Shown in pieces: positions 50,150-61,556 of a DNA stretch of 64,000 bases. Every line of letters starts with the position of its first letter. Within the stretch, counting starts at the first letter, position 1. Where the stretch lies: contig LR990049.1 of the NCBI GenBank assembly GCA_905147135.1, forward strand, positions 12,603,428 through 12,667,427, in the 5' to 3' direction. The stretch comes from Blastobasis lacticolella. Its lineage: Eukaryota; Arthropoda; Insecta; Lepidoptera; Blastobasidae. The notes under the pieces are model-generated. The model did not search any database, had not been told where the DNA came from, and worked only from the letters and a program-made list of their open reading frames with translations. The position numbers and the translations under genes were made by a program.

Positions 50150-51274
50150 TTTAACAGTTTATTGTTCACACGATAGAGCATACAGTTATTTAACAGAAGA
50201 TTAAGACACAACAGGCACTGCTTATCTCTAGAAAGAAATCTCTTCCAGCAGGCCTACCAGAGAGAGATGATATAATAGACGCCGATAAGACGTGCACAAT
50301 AAAACAAAAAATATATGTATATACATATACATATTATACCTAAATATACCTACATACATATATATTATTATAAACTACATACAATAACTATGTCTAAATA
50401 CATACCTATACTATTATAAATACATATACTAAAGGCACTACAACACATTCAGGCACATAATGTTAGGTAATGTTCTTTCACACGCTTCTTAAAAGTGAAA
50501 ATTGTCTGACTGTCACGCACTTCGTGCGGAAGAGCGTTCCAGAGTCTTGCAGCATGAACAGTGAAGGAGTAGGAAAAGAAATCGGAATGGTGGATAGGGA
50601 TCGCCAACGAAGACCTTACACTGGACCGACAATGCTTGTCGAGCGGACGGGAGAAGTGAAACCGTTCACGGAGATATGAGGGAGCAGAGGGGTTGTAGAG
50701 GATATTATAGAGGGTGGACAGGATACGAGCATTCCTACGCAAGCGGATGGGGAGCCATTTAAGCCGGGATCGATAGCTAGATACATGGTCATATTTTCGC
50801 AAACCAAAAATGAATCGTATGCATAAATTTTGCAGACGCTCTAATTTGTTTAGAAGCTCCTCAGTTGCATCTAAATAACAAGGAATCTGCGTAGTCAAGG
50901 AGAGGAAGAAGAAGTGTTTGAGCAAGTGATATTTTGGTTTTCAGAGGTAAGAAACGTTGGAGACCTTTGACTGATTGAAATGAGAAATACATTTTTCTGC
51001 TGACCTCATTGACGTGAGGCAACCAGGACAAATTAGAATCTAAAATCAATCCAAGATTCTTAGCAGATTTGCTAAGTGGAATTAGGGTATTGTCATACAT
51101 AATTTGAGGTACCGCAGTTACAGAACTAAACAGCCTACGCATGTATGGACTACCTATGACTAGAACCTGCGACTTATTCGGATTAACCAATAGACCGAAA
51201 GATTTAGCCCAAGAACATATATTTTCCAAGTCGTTATTTAGCCGGTCAAATGCCTCCCTGTATTCCGAAATTTT
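50150..51274 (-). mobile_element. Jockey/CR1-like LINE, 5'-truncated, frameshifted, with 6-bp target duplication
   Basis: The minus frame 51304-50861 reads LENICSWAKSFGLLVNPNKS and LGLILDSNLSWLPHV (late RT core). A frame shift near 50880 leads to LERLQNLCIRFIFGLRKYD, then LWNALPHEVRD and a stop at 50449. The 3' tail runs to 50150 and ends AATAAACTGTTAAA. The copy is flanked by GAAGTA at 50144-50149 and 51275-51280 and interrupts an older repeat that is intact at 10235-10565. A dead, fairly recent insertion. Confidence 0.88.
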
Positions 51275-51280
51275 GAAGTA

Positions 51281-51562
51281 CCTCCACCTTACAGAATACC
51301 GCATCTAAACAATATTCTTTTAAATAGTATTGTATTTCTGCCGGCGAGTAAAGTTTCCAGTTCTCCATGGGGTGGAAATTTGGGGAACCGTGGCTTTGGC
51401 AGTGGAGGGACATTTGCCTTTTTGCTGCCAGAGTAACGTGTTATAGAGGTGGGCAACGCATTGGCGATACTCTCGGTGTTAATAATGTCTATAGGCAGTG
51501 GTGACCACTTTCAATCAGGTGGCCTGCCTGCTTGCCTGTTTGCCTACCGTATGACATAAAAA
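51281..51562 (+). repeat. Second half of the interrupted older repeat
   Basis: Continues the repeat of 50095-50149 after the LINE insertion; nearly collinear with 10275-10565 ('tacagaataccg', 'ggaaccgtggctttggcagt'). Followed at 51585-51640 by one more satellite-like unit. Confidence 0.75.
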
Positions 51563-51640
51563 ATAAACATGTTCACCCCGAGTCAATTGAGCCGAAATAG
51601 GAAAAATTTCGAGCTCGCTACGCTCGCTTATTTTTCATTT

Positions 51641-53893
51641 TCAGTTACTTTTATTACGATTACTCCATATTTTAAGGATAATACTTTCGAAGGGCTGCAT
51701 TGTGTGGCTCATAAGTTTGATACGTCGGTAGTTTCCGCACCCCAGGACACTGCCCTTTCCTTCATAGATTGATGTAATAATATTGGCGCGCCACGCGTCA
51801 GGTATAAGCCCCGTGGCTACGATCTTGTCTTGAATAGCTCAGTGAGCAAGAGTACGCCCGGGGTACCCGTGGTTGTCCAGATTTCTATGGGTATTCCGCC
51901 ATGGCCGTTATTTTAAATATCTTTTCCGTTCTTCATACAGGCTAGCGATCACTCCATATAATCAGGGGTAATCGGACTTGTCATGCCAAGGTTTGCAGGA
52001 AGCTGTGGTGGTAGTACCTGTAGTTGTTGGCCTCGTTAGACAGTTCCTTGATATGACCGCACCAACAAGTATCTACAGAAATCTAAAAAAGAATTTAGTG
52101 TTTCGATTTATATTTATTTATGTGGTTCATACATAGAGAAAAAAATTTATCTACAGAAGCAGAGAGAACATATCGAGTTTCAATTCGATACAAAATGTCA
52201 CACATCTCTAATACACACACACTAATGCAAATGCAGGGACAGAACAAGGCAGTCCATCTGCAATGTTATATTTTGCTACGAATTTCCACTCTTAACGAAT
52301 ATAAACAAATCTGACTTGTGAGTATATTTCGCTCCGGATGATTTTGTCATTTTTTTAAACTTGTCCTTGTAATTTTATATTGACATTATAATAAAAGGTA
52401 AGGTGTCTAGTGAATCAAACTCACGCCCTGATTCCTACCACCGTCTTTTTGATCTCTCGGTCCTACATACCGTGAATCGGCAGTGCTTGCTTTTGCATGA
52501 AGGAGGGTTTTAAGGATATTGACCGGTATAAATATTTATTTGTTGTCTCATAACTTCTAAACTAAGTAGGTACCTACTTACATATCGTTAGAAGTATCTT
52601 CATTATCAACAGGTTGGTCTATGTGACTTCACAATGAATTGAATATGATGCCCTCTAGATGTCGTAGTCATAAAAAAATGAAAAGGATAGGTACATTAAT
52701 ATATTTAACAGGCAACATATTATTTTTTCAGTAAAAATTCATATAATGATGATACACCAGGACTGAAGGGACTTGCATCTACTTATTATCTTATTGTTCA
52801 AAATGTTTACAACGCTACACTTCCAATTTGCAACCCAGACATCGCCATGTCTGGTCTTTAGGAAACCTAGAAAAATGTCATTTAGGTACATTTTTTGTAT
52901 GAAACCCTAATTTATACATATAAAATTGAGGACCGCTATTTACAAGATTTGAGTACTTATTAAAATTTTATACAACTAATACTAAATCCGACCCTGTTAG
53001 CATCAAAATATTTTCGATCACCGAAATATTGCTCAATTTGCCAATAATTTTAAATCTATCATTAATGGTATGGTGTTTTAAGGTTAAGCATTTCAATTAT
53101 TGCAAATTCACACTATTACGATGAATATTTTGTCACAATTTCTAAAATTGATTCCCGATCGCCGCGACCACGAATGAAATTACTTACCGATTTAAAGATA
53201 ATCCAGGTAATAGGATAATGCTGCAATATGTAATTTACAATTACTTTTCAGTCTGTTTTGAAATATTAGTTTTATTTCTTCGATGCTGTAAAATGGCCTT
53301 TAACATAGAGGAGATGGGGGAAATGGGAGTCACATAAAAAATATCATTATTTAAGTCACAAATAATCAGTCTTTTATTTTACTTATTTTAATACCTTAAT
53401 TGTATAAATATTATACAGTAATAATACCTTAATTGTATAAAAATTATATAAACCCAAATCTAATAATGAATGGAGTACCTAGTAACTTGCGTAATTAGAC
53501 TCTATAAAAATAAATAAAATATTTATTTTCTCTTTACATAGGTAGAAAGAGAAATAAAAAATTTGAAAACAAATTTTTACTCCCATAAAACTTATATTAA
53601 CAAATTATAAACTTTTAAATAACTTCTAACAATCATTAATGTTTATATTATTACTACTATTGCGCTCTGTGCTCGGCCAGCTAAGCTGGCTTCGAGGCTG
53701 AATGACAGCGGAATATGCTTGGGAAGCGTTAATCTTTTAAAAAAAAATCCCAAATACCGGGTATTTTTTTTGTGTCTGGCAATACTTGACAACCATGCTA
53801 GGGGCCGCTTAAGAAATGTTAATAATTTAGTCTGTTATGCTACATGTAAACGTTATGTTAAATGTATGTAACAACTGTTGAGTTGCCTATATA
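51641..53893. other. Intergenic stretch with no recognised gene
   Basis: AT-rich sequence without convincing exons. 51955-52060 is a diverged repeat related to 46480. The rest shows only short simple repeats ('ataataccttaattgtataa' twice near 53390-53440). Confidence 0.6.
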
Positions 53894-54181
53894 CTATAGA
53901 TGACCTTGCAACATCTCAACAAGCGGCTGCAGGCATCCCAGTATGGCCTTGTTCGTAGCTGCCAGCCCAGCGATCTTGTCCACCATTCGCTGTTCCACTG
54001 CGATGCGCCGCTCGTCCAAATCATAGGCCCAAACCGCGAATTAACATCGCGATCTAAAATATATTACAATTAGAGTTTGCAAAAAGTTGGGGACAGGTAT
54101 TGCCTAGGTTAATGGTTAATAGGCTCCTCTTTCCGCACTTGAACTCTAACTTGGTCCTTTGTACGTAGTTAAGGCGTGCTA

Positions 54182-54725
54182 ATTTACAAATACAAATACA
54201 AATACTTTATTAGTAACAGAGTTACACGTCAAAGTGGCAAGTTGGTACCCAGGAAGTATCTTTATACGAAACACATTACAATTCATTATAATTTACAATG
54301 TCGACGCCGTAGACTAGACTAAATTATTCATAACAAAATATAAAAATGTCAAAATTTCGAATTATTAAAAATCATTCATTAGACAGCCCAGCTCCCTCCA
54401 GAAGTCCAGCAGTCTCTTCGGACGCTCGCAGATCCCTCGGAGGGACCCCGTTCCTAATGTGACTTTTACCCTGTGGTCCTGTAGTACCTCACACTCCAGG
54501 ACCACATGGGCCGCCTCGGTTCCTCGTCTACTAGGCATCCCCTGCATAAAGGGCTGTCTGTAGCTCCAATTGTGAACAGTAGTTTGTTCAGGGAGAGGTG
54601 TCCTGTTATTGTACCAACTACTGTCCTGAGTTCTGTCCGTTTGAGATCTAGCAGTTTATTAGTTAGTCTAGGTGATCGTTCGGTCACCACCAACTTCGAC
54701 TGCCTACATCCTATTGTGTTTTAAG
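54182..54725 (-). mobile_element. Jockey/R1-like LINE 3' fragment, frameshifted
   Basis: The minus strand reads VVGTITGHLSLNKLLFTIG and DSPLCRGC. After a shift it reads AAHVVLECEVLQDHR and RPKRLLDFWRELGCL. This CRGC...HVLLEC pattern is the C-terminal zinc-knuckle/RNase H-linked end of Jockey-type LINEs. The tail ends in an (ATTTGT)n run at 54182-54205. It lies in the gap between blocks 10 and 11. Confidence 0.88.
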
Positions 54726-54744
54726 GTATTGCCTACAATCTAGG

Positions 54745-55062
54745 TAGAGCCTCGGTGGCCGAGCGGTACGCGAGAGGTTGCTGGGTTCAACTCCCGCTTC
54801 GGCCATGTACTAATTATTTTTTTCTGAGTTAAAACGAGTTACGGTGAGGGAAAACATTGTGATGAAACCTGCACATTCAGGCGACTGAATATGTAACCAT
54901 GACCCAATCTGGTCAGGCTCCCCTGGTAGCAGGGTCACGGAGGTCCGATAGCAGTCGCTCCACTATAATTACTTGATCTGCCAAATCCTGGATCATGGTC
55001 AAGGCGGACCCCAGGCCCTCGTACTCGAGAGCACAACCGGGACATTAACGCCAAGATGAACT
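54745..55062 (+). mobile_element. tRNA-derived SINE, nearly full length
   Basis: The head 'ctcggtggccgagcggtacg' with B box GGGTTCAACTCCC is shortened in the anticodon arm. The body runs from 'acggtgagggaaaacattgt' to 'acgccaagatga'. Its 3' end stops about 10 bp before the donor of exon-like block 10. Confidence 0.88.
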
Positions 55063-55453
55063 AGTAACATACCTACCGCCATTATTTTCTTTATCCATCC
55101 CCCTGTGTGGACGATGTGCGTTAAGAGTCTGTTCCCACGATAGCCTCCAGCTTTCCTCTTCGCATCTTTTTACGAGTCGCTGTAACTCATGTGATCGAGG
55201 ATCATCGCCATCTGGCATGTAAACAGTGCAATGTCCAGCTGTATCAGACTTATACCTTGCTTGTTTGTTAATCTGATCGCTGGTAGATCCCTGCAACAAT
55301 AGTTCAAAAGTCTTTGTACATATAATAATATTACTGCTAGTATAAATACATGTTCTTGCTATTTCATGTACATTCGAAAAGTATAAGTAGGTACTTTACC
55401 TTCTGTATTCCGGAGACCGCATATGCGGTCCGCCCTAACCCCAGCGGCGGAGG

Positions 55454-55459
55454 TTTATT
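55454..55459 (-). promoter_or_regulatory. Polyadenylation signal AATAAA after exon 9
   Basis: Minus-strand AATAAA 10 nt beyond the stop codon (55469-55471) of the Myb/DUF4780 open frame, supporting exon 9 as a real terminal exon with a very short 3' UTR. Confidence 0.6.
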
Positions 55460-55468
55460 TGGATGACG

Positions 55469-58400
55469 TCACTCGGCGGTGAAGAGGGCGTCATCGTCTT
55501 CTAAGAGCACGTCCTTCTTTCCTCCGTCGAGGCCCAGTTTATCGAAACTCCGGATGGACACAATCTCCCCTCGAGGGCCAAGGGTAGACTCCGATACTGC
55601 AATTTCCGAGTCTCGACTTGCGGCCTCATCTTCCACCTGGGCGGGCCTCTCGGAGAACTTGCCCCTCCCAACCTGGAACTTGAGGTACACATTCCCCAAG
55701 TTGAAGAACAGCTTGCACCCTCTTTCCAGGACGGCCGGGACGATCGCTTCCGGGATGCTCACCATCACGAAGGTGTTTTTGCCCTGCACCGTGAGCCGGT
55801 GTATCAGCCAGTCGTCGAGTTGCGCCCAGCTGTTCTGCCATCGCAGCAGCTTCCCTGCGACCGAGGCTTTGTGCCATTCTCCGGGGAGGAGAAGGCCGCA
55901 GCGTACTCGCCGCATGAGCTCATTTCCTTCCTTTACGAATATCTCCTGGCCGTCGGAAAGCTTACACCCTGTGAGGACTCGCTTAAGCCAGTTTTTCGTC
56001 TCGACGTTCAGGCACCACAGCTTCAGGCTACCGTCGGCGTAGATCGGGCGGCCCTGGAACATGGCGCACGCATCCTTTTCTCTGTCGGACCCCTCGATCA
56101 TCTTCATGGTCAGGAGTCGTTCGACTTCCGCGGCTTTCTCGCGACCCAGGTGGTTCCTCGCGGTGGTGATGCCCACCACCAGGTCGGATTCCGTCGCGTG
56201 CGCGAAGGTATGGGGCTGGGGCCGGAGCGGAGGTGCAAACCTCTGCCTGCCGGGACTTTCGGACAGGGCTGAAAATTAAATGTTAATTTAAACCCAAGAT
56301 ATAATAATAATATGTAAGTACATATCATGAACCAATCTGGTCAGGTTCCCCTCTTAACAGGGTGGGATGTGCAATCGCTCCACTGAAATTACTTGACCAT
56401 GATCGTGGATCATGGTCAAGGTGGACCCAAAGCCCCCGTGGTCGAGAGCACAACCGAGATATTGACGCCAAGATGGTTATTTTGTTATTTACATATCATG
56501 ACCCATGACCAAATGGGATGCTTACTTATATAAGCTTGCGTAATACACTCTATACTTTCTGCCTACGCCATAGTTAAGGGATTTGGCGTGATATCTATTG
56601 TATGTTAACCCCTATTAAAAAAGTTAAGGTTGCTATATATAGTCAATCCTTAAAAATACTTACAGCTCTCCAACTTCACCTCCTGATATTCCACCTTCTC
56701 GGACAGGACTGAAAATTAAATGTTAACCCTAGCGGACTATCGAACCAACTGAATTGGAACCTCAGTCAGAGTTGCAAAAAATGCATTACTTTGGTTAATG
56801 CATTGGCGTTTCATTACTCATTACTATAATAATATCATGACTCATAGTGATATTGCTTTGCCTAGCAAGAAAAATCATTGACACTTACTATGAAAAAGTT
56901 CGACAATGGGTCAGCATACAGTTGGTTCTAGTGTACAGGCTTATGCATGCACAAAATAATAAAGGGCGCATTAACAAAACTCACGTTGTCTTGGCCTGGA
57001 GCTTGTCTGGGATGCTTGTGAGCCACCGGCGGCAACGAGGGTTTCGCGCGAACAACCAGCGACAGCGAAGTCGCGTGGCTCTGGAAAGAAAAACGTAATA
57101 TTTTTTATTGTATTTGGGCGATCCGAAGGCATTTTTATTGTAAGAAGCAAGGGCAGTCATCTATCCATATATATTTTTTGTTTGTTTTCACTATCATGGA
57201 CTAGTGGACCCGGCGCGATTTTGTTGTATAGCTACTTTCCCCCAACCTACCCTTTTGTATTGCTTAAAAACCTTCAACTTGAATCACGCATATCTATTGT
57301 TGAAGACCCCATTAAAATCCGTTGCGTAGTTTAAAGATCTAAGCGTCATAGATACATAGGGACAGACAGCGGGAAGCGATTTTGTTTGATACTATGTATA
57401 GATAAGAAGTCATATTAAAAGTTGTCAGTGTACCTGGTGCATCAGGGGATGACGGTGGAGCGGGAGACGCGGGCGCAGAACTGGGTTCGGGCACCTGCTC
57501 AGGCAGGGCTGAAAATTAAAATTAATTTTTAACACAAGTTTAATATAATTGGTTGTTTACTCATAGAGACTCTATATTTTCTGCCTACCCCCAATATTGT
57601 ATTTTAACCCCTGATAAAAAAGTGAAGGTTAGTTTAGACAGAAAATAAGCATGTTCGATAAAGTAAACAGTTTAGATAGTGAATCCTTAAAAATACTTAC
57701 AACTCTCCTCCTCAAGCTTCACCTCCATACATTCTACCGGCTCCATGTCCATATTCGTGTATTCCAGCCCCATCTCGTCTGCTACTCAAAAGAGATAAAA
57801 ACGAATTAGAAATACCTAATTTATATAGAGTGATTTCAATTGATTACACAAAGGAATACCATATGCATGTGCTCGTGAGTCGTGATAACCATCAACTTTT
57901 AAATGGCACCAACTCTAAAATCGCGAAAAAATATCAGCTGTTTCATAAAAAATTGTAAACGAATTCTACCAAAATAAATGTATGCCTAGGTAAAAATGAG
58001 CAAAATAAGCACTGATCCCACCAGAACCAGCCGCGGGTCAAAGTATTTCACACAAGACCGAGTCTGATGTCATTTTCATATAAATCAGGGGCAAGGAATT
58101 CATATTTGAAGTTTCGTAATGTCGTTTAATACAAAAAAAATTATCTTTATAGGAACTAATGTAATTTTAACCTTTGATAAAAAGTGAAAGTAACTTTAGA
58201 TAGTTTGATAGTGAATAACGATAAAAACAGTTTAAATAGTGAATCCTTAAAAATACTTACAACTCTCCACCTCAAGTTTCACCTCCTTATATTCAAAAGA
58301 CTTCAAGTCCATATTCATGTATTCCAGCCCCATCTCGACTGCTATTCAAAAGAGATAAAAACTAATTAGAAATATGTAATGTATATAGGGTAAATAGTGA

Positions 58401-59734
58401 AAACCACAAGTAATTTTTTTTCTGTTTGGATAAGTGTAACTTTGAAATTGGTGAGTCCTCTTAAAGATTAAAAATATAAACATCAAAAGTGCATGAATAG
58501 AATGAAAAGAAGTTTGAAGCTTACATGAAGCTGGAGCTGTAGATTGGCTTGGGGTACTGGAGCTGTAGCTGAGCTGGGTTTCTGGAGTTCGCTGTAATGC
58601 AATTATTTTTATTTATTATAATTATTAATTACCAATTCTCAATTTTTAGATTTTAATGAGACAGGAATATTGTAATGTAAAATCAAGGCTAGAGTGAATA
58701 GGCTGTTCCTAGACAGGCATGCTCCATCATCGACCGCATCGTCACTTACCACCACGTGAGGTGGCGGTCAAATGCCTGTCTAGTAAAGTAATTAAAAAAA
58801 AAACCTTATTTGTTAATAACTTACATAATTTTGCTTTTTTATATATTATTGACAGTAATGTAAATTAATATTATAACTGTAGACTCAGACATTTGAAACA
58901 TTTATTTAACAATTGTAAATTTCTAAGTTCATCATATTCTTAGCATTTTCACTATTATCTAACAGTATAAAAATTTGTGAGCGTATAGAGTCTACACAGT
59001 GGATAAGGTTAGATATTAGGTAGGTACTCTTGCCCAGTATACTCTTTTATTTATAATAGTTTAGTATAGGTCAGAAAGGAATTAGCAAACTTACAAGAAC
59101 ATTAAAAAGCATAGGTACTAACATAAATTGGGATACTGAGTTCAGGAATCCCCTCCACCTTCCCAATAACTGCAACAAGCCTCTCTTCTAAATCAGTGAG
59201 AGGAAATGTTCTGCTCAGACCACCATCTATGGCTCCATGGCTCTTCCGGCTTCTCCTTATATCTGCCGCCTTGGCCTTGGTGCGGCATTTCAGCAAGTGC
59301 CAGTACTGTAAACATACAACAACAATATCCATATTGCCAATGTTTACAAAATTATATCCTGTGTATATTGATTAGAACTGAAGATATTCATTTCTTTTAC
59401 TTAGAATAAAGTAAGACAAAAGATTAATGTGAAAAATGTGTTAAAGGTATGATAACCCTTCACATTACAGTGTGTAATGAAAAGGAAAACAACATTTTGA
59501 TGTGGAAAATGTGGTAGATGTGACAAAACTACTTACTCGTTTCCAATTTACGGGAGTTTTGAATACTCCTCCTCCAATAGAGTTAAGTCTGCGGGCCAGC
59601 TCCTCCCAAGCCCTGTGGGCCTCTCGCTGGGCAAGAGCTCCCTTGCTACTGTTAACGACAATATTTCTGTTTCTCTCCGCAAACTCCAATAATAACTCGA
59701 ATTGACGGTCAGTAACTTGGCGAATTGGTGGCAT
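55469..59734 (-). CDS. Myb/SANT-like DNA-binding protein with C-terminal DUF4780-like domain (9 exons, 541 aa)
   Basis: Exons: 59537-59734, 59123-59305, 58525-58591, 58261-58341, 57701-57781, 57434-57508, 56985-57080, 56664-56708, 55469-56268. Lengths sum to 1626 nt, exactly 542 codons with stop. The ATG at 59734 has an in-frame TAA 15 nt upstream. Exons 1-2 (MPPIRQVTDRQFELLLEFAE, HRAWEELARRLNS, NWKRYWHLLKCRTK) look like the Myb/SANT-like domain of zeste/FSBP-type regulators (Myb_DNA-bind_5). Exons 3-8 encode an acidic, Ser/Pro-rich linker with repeated EYxNMD and EVKLExES. Exon 9 (NHLGREKAAEVERLL, CAMFQGRPIYADG, LLRWQNSWAQLDDWL, FNLGNVYLKF) resembles arthropod DUF4780 proteins, function unknown. 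Probably a nuclear DNA-binding protein. Exons 3-9 could instead be a separate gene if exon 2 splices to block 10. Confidence 0.75.
56330..56480 (+). mobile_element. SINE 3' fragment
   Basis: 'caatctggtcaggttcccct' to 'gacgccaagatgg' matches the SINE body; head absent. In the intron between exons 8 and 9 of the Myb-like gene. Confidence 0.8.
57230..57415. mobile_element. Decayed short interspersed element
   Basis: 'gttgaagaccccattaaaat', 'ccgttgcgtagtttaaagat' and 'gggacagacagcgggaagcg' are typical of abundant non-autonomous repeats in moth and butterfly genomes, with related pieces at 17855-18015. Ends not definable. Confidence 0.45.
58690..58795 (+). mobile_element. LINE 3' tail fragment
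   Basis: 'gtgaataggctgttcctaga' and 'gaggtggcggtcaaatgcct' are the reverse-oriented counterpart of the tails at 18600-18715 and 42590-42680. In the intron between exons 2 and 3 of the Myb-like gene. Confidence 0.7.
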
Positions 59735-59877
59735 AACTACAAGGTATTAAGTTAAATAAATAAATAAATAAGTAATCATAATCTTCGTGAAGTGAACGGT
59801 TGATTGATAAACCGCACAAATGTACAATATACACTAACCTTCACGGTATGATTAGAGAGAAGATAATCACTTTTACT

Positions 59878-59912
59878 CTTAGATCATATAGTTAGTAACT
59901 ATATGATCTAAG
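59878..59912. repeat. 35-bp palindrome upstream of the Myb-like gene
   Basis: CTTAGATCATATAGTTA, one G, then its exact reverse complement. It starts 144 bp upstream of the ATG at 59734. Could be a protein-binding palindrome or a short foldback. Confidence 0.8.
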
Positions 59913-60594
59913 CTTTTACTAGATTTTATAGAAAGTAAATAAGAAAATGTGAGAGCCACGAAACTTTGTGGCCGGCTGAAAGTGGAACTAAATTTGACTG
60001 ACGTCAAAATCATGTCAAGTTCTGTCACAATACAGTAAGAACACAAAACCACCTATAGGTCATTTTCAGAGAAACGGTCGAAGCGCGTCTTTCACTTTCG
60101 CGCAATTTATTTCTTTCTTTCTTTTTTATTTATTCTCATGGCATTAACAGCAGAGTCGCCAATTTTAACAATTGACTAATGAACACTACAACTACAAGTG
60201 AGTAGACATTCGCGCCATAAATTGTCAGCATATCGCAGCCCTTCATGACTTCCAGAAATAGAAATGCGACAAGATTCATGACTTCCAGAAATAGAAATGT
60301 TTGCCCCGTGAGAGCAGTAACAACAAAGTTTGCTCAAAGATTTTATATATTTTTAGGTCCTTTTTTGTACAACAAGATTAACAAAAACAATATCTACGCA
60401 AACACTAAATTTTAAAATAAAAAGAAAGTCACAGAATGGTTACGACAATACAATTATGACAATACAGAACAAGTAATTAATGTTATCTCGTAGTTAAAGC
60501 ATTTAAAGTTTTTTTTTATATGGATGTAGTAAATGTACAAACAAACTTTTAAAGTACTATTATTGTAATCACTCAATCACACCAAATATATACA

Positions 60595-60660
60595 AACATA
60601 CATACATACACTCACACGCAAACATACATACACACACACATCACAAACACACACACCACC
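60595..60660. repeat. ACAT/CA-rich microsatellite
   Basis: Imperfect runs of 'acatacat' and 'acacacac' in the intergenic space between the Myb-like gene and MCM8. Confidence 0.8.
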
Positions 60661-61556
60661 CAGACTTTTAGTTTTAATTAAGTACCTTTCTATATAAGAT
60701 ACATGGAGGGTTCCTGGAGACCTGCAATACAGGATAAACCTAGAGCAGGTTCCAAGTTCCCCGGTTTTTGTGCCTATCCAGTTTATTGTACAATTTTGGT
60801 GAAATAAATACTTATACTTATACCTACTTATACTTTAAAAAATACTAAGTATAAATGTGGACAAATTCACACAGCGCCATCTAGCCCCAAAGTAAGCAAA
60901 GCTTGTGTATTATAGTAAGATCTATGTGGAGTTTTCCAGTAGGTATTGTCAGTTGGTTTCAAAAAGCATCAATAGATGGCGTTCCTACAATTTTGGAAAT
61001 CTTTTTTTAATCTGTATGATTGTGGCAGTGATTTCATGCAGCCAACTAATACTAAACTTAAAAATAAAATGTTTATTAATATAAACATAACTGTTAAAGG
61101 TTAAACGAACTGTACAAAGAAATATTTATATAAGTTGGCACTATGTTCCATTATTATTACAACCTCTAAAATGGTTGAAAACTATTGATAAATACAATAT
61201 TATTCAATGCAACGTACCCTGTGTTTATATCCTCTTTGCTAAGAACCTATTTCAAGCGATTATCAATTACCAAAATTGTCGGGACGCCATCTAGTGAGTG
61301 GTTAAGAATGCTTTAGATACCTATTGGAAAACTGCTCATTGTGTTATAGTTTTGAAGATAGACCCCGTGGCACATGTCGCGAAGGGTGAGCTTAGACAAA
61401 TCAACTACATATATCATTGTTTTATGACATAGTTACAACTGAAATTCAAATTAGGGTTTTAACCGCCAGTACCTACACAGTCATAAATATGTGGGCAATG
61501 TGTGCAGTGCGGTTATGTTAGCATGTTTCATTATTGCATTTGAGCAACCTAAATTA

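Larger units (their letters stand above)
53894..55290 (-). pseudogene. Exon-like blocks 10-11: possible alternative or decayed 3' end of the Myb-like gene
   Basis: Block 10 (55290 down to 55073 or 55077) is open from acceptor TTGCAG: GSTSDQINKQARYKSDTAGH, then RCEEESWRLSWEQTL, ending MDKENNGG, with donor AG|GTATGT. Its phase 0 start fits exon 2 of the Myb-like gene (which ends in phase 0), not exon 8. Block 11 (54053-53894) ends YDLDERRIAVEQRMV...EMLQGHL and a TAG. That helix-rich frame is reached in phase 2, but a TAA occurs four codons after the acceptor. A different donor (GTAGGT at 55076) gives another open but implausible Trp-rich frame. Could be a degraded original C-terminus or an isoform truncated at the TAA. 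Confidence 0.5.

Noticed and set aside
55479..56272. Long plus-strand open frames (187 and 157 codons) opposite exon 9
   Set aside because: Antisense shadows of the GC-rich DUF4780-like exon. The minus frame has splice sites, family resemblance and an adjacent AATAAA; the plus frames have none.
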